Shown: piece after piece, positions 63,720 through 64,000 of the stretch
How positions within the stretch are numbered: the stretch's first letter is position 1
Layout: each line of letters starts with the position of its first letter
Origin: Paragorgia papillata
Lineage: Eukaryota > Cnidaria > Anthozoa > Scleralcyonacea > Coralliidae
Assembly (NCBI GenBank): GCA_035771165.1
Contig: JAWNZC010000087.1
Location: 6,883,501-6,947,500 of the forward strand
Direction of reading: 5' to 3'
DNA: 64,000 bases
Program-made: the position numbers and the translations under genes
Notes under the pieces: generated by a model
What the model saw: only the letters and a program-made list of their open reading frames with translations
The model's database searches: none
Told to the model about the DNA's origin: nothing

Positions 63720-64000
63720 AAATACTTTCTGAGATATTAACCGCGAGCACTTTCCGCTGCCTCCCCCCCCCCCCCCCCAACCCCAGGAGACCAAAAATAC
63801 CTCAGTCAAGATATGATTACTTGATGTAATTCTTTTAGGGTGTCTTTATATGGAGGCGAGTTACTCGGTCAGCCGAGTTACCTGGTTTGCCGGGATAAAT
63901 TTACATTCTCTTTATATGGAAGCGAGTAACCTGGCCGGTTGTGATAGTTGAGATCATTAGCGTCAACGAAAGTGGCATGAAGTAACGAATATAGAAAATT
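63720..64000. repeat. C-run and partial MITE at the window edge
   Basis: A C-run at 63765-63778, then TTTATATGGAGGCGAGTTAC near 63847 and TTTATATGGAAGCGAGTAAC near 63911, two similar words in direct orientation. The element runs off the window. Confidence 0.4.

Overview
The window looks like animal nuclear DNA, AT-rich and dense in transposons, with spliced gene fragments and no bacterial-style operons. Penelope-like retroelements with a GIY-YIG nuclease, a BEL/Pao remnant, a Crypton-type recombinase, a PIF/Harbinger-like gene, many short inverted-repeat elements and a scavenger-receptor exon fit a marine invertebrate. A cnidarian is my best guess, from general experience of such repeats rather than from any diagnostic gene.

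The main content is a complete Polinton/Maverick (adintovirus-like) element at 25420-46466 (about 21.0 kb). It has about 123 bp of terminal inverted repeat that read the same at both ends, AGTAGT termini, and a perfect 6-bp target duplication (GTCGTG) on each side. Its main genes are open: protein-primed DNA polymerase B, retroviral-type integrase, packaging ATPase and candidate major and minor capsid proteins. There are also about seventeen accessory genes: a 541-residue collagen-like fibre, a LamG-like protein with the same N-terminal tail as the fibre, several small membrane proteins, three copies of a SAP-like plus NUMOD-like DNA-binding module, and a possible TFIIB-like factor. I found no adenain-type protease. 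Most start codons sit directly behind an AATAAATG-type motif, and short TTATAACA hairpins recur at gene ends. This suggests the element has its own transcription signals.

Layout: 1-1.4 kb BEL/Pao pol remnant; 1.6-2.8 kb foldback repeat; 2.9-7.8 kb two Penelope-like copies head to head; 8.2-8.8 kb methyltransferase-like exons; 9.1-10.5 kb frameshifted Crypton-like recombinase; 11.4-12.8 kb multi-exon gene or pseudogene of an uncharacterised family; 13-20 kb intergenic DNA with short elements, a RecQ-like helicase pseudogene, a Penelope scrap and a hammerhead-like motif; 20.5-23.8 kb non-LTR retrotransposon; 24.6-24.9 kb SRCR exon; 25.4-46.5 kb Polinton; 46.5-51 kb repeats; 51.0-56.3 kb Harbinger-like gene split by a 4.3 kb intron that holds a MITE; 56-64 kb sparse DNA with a non-LTR endonuclease scrap, hairpins and a 359-bp MITE.

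Inside the Polinton, the left block (polymerase to integrase) and right block (small membrane proteins, capsid genes, fibres, acidic protein) read on the minus strand. Two genes in the middle read on the plus strand. The divergence point at 34.85-35.25 kb is filled by two tandem-repeat arrays and is the natural place to look for a bidirectional promoter or another control region.
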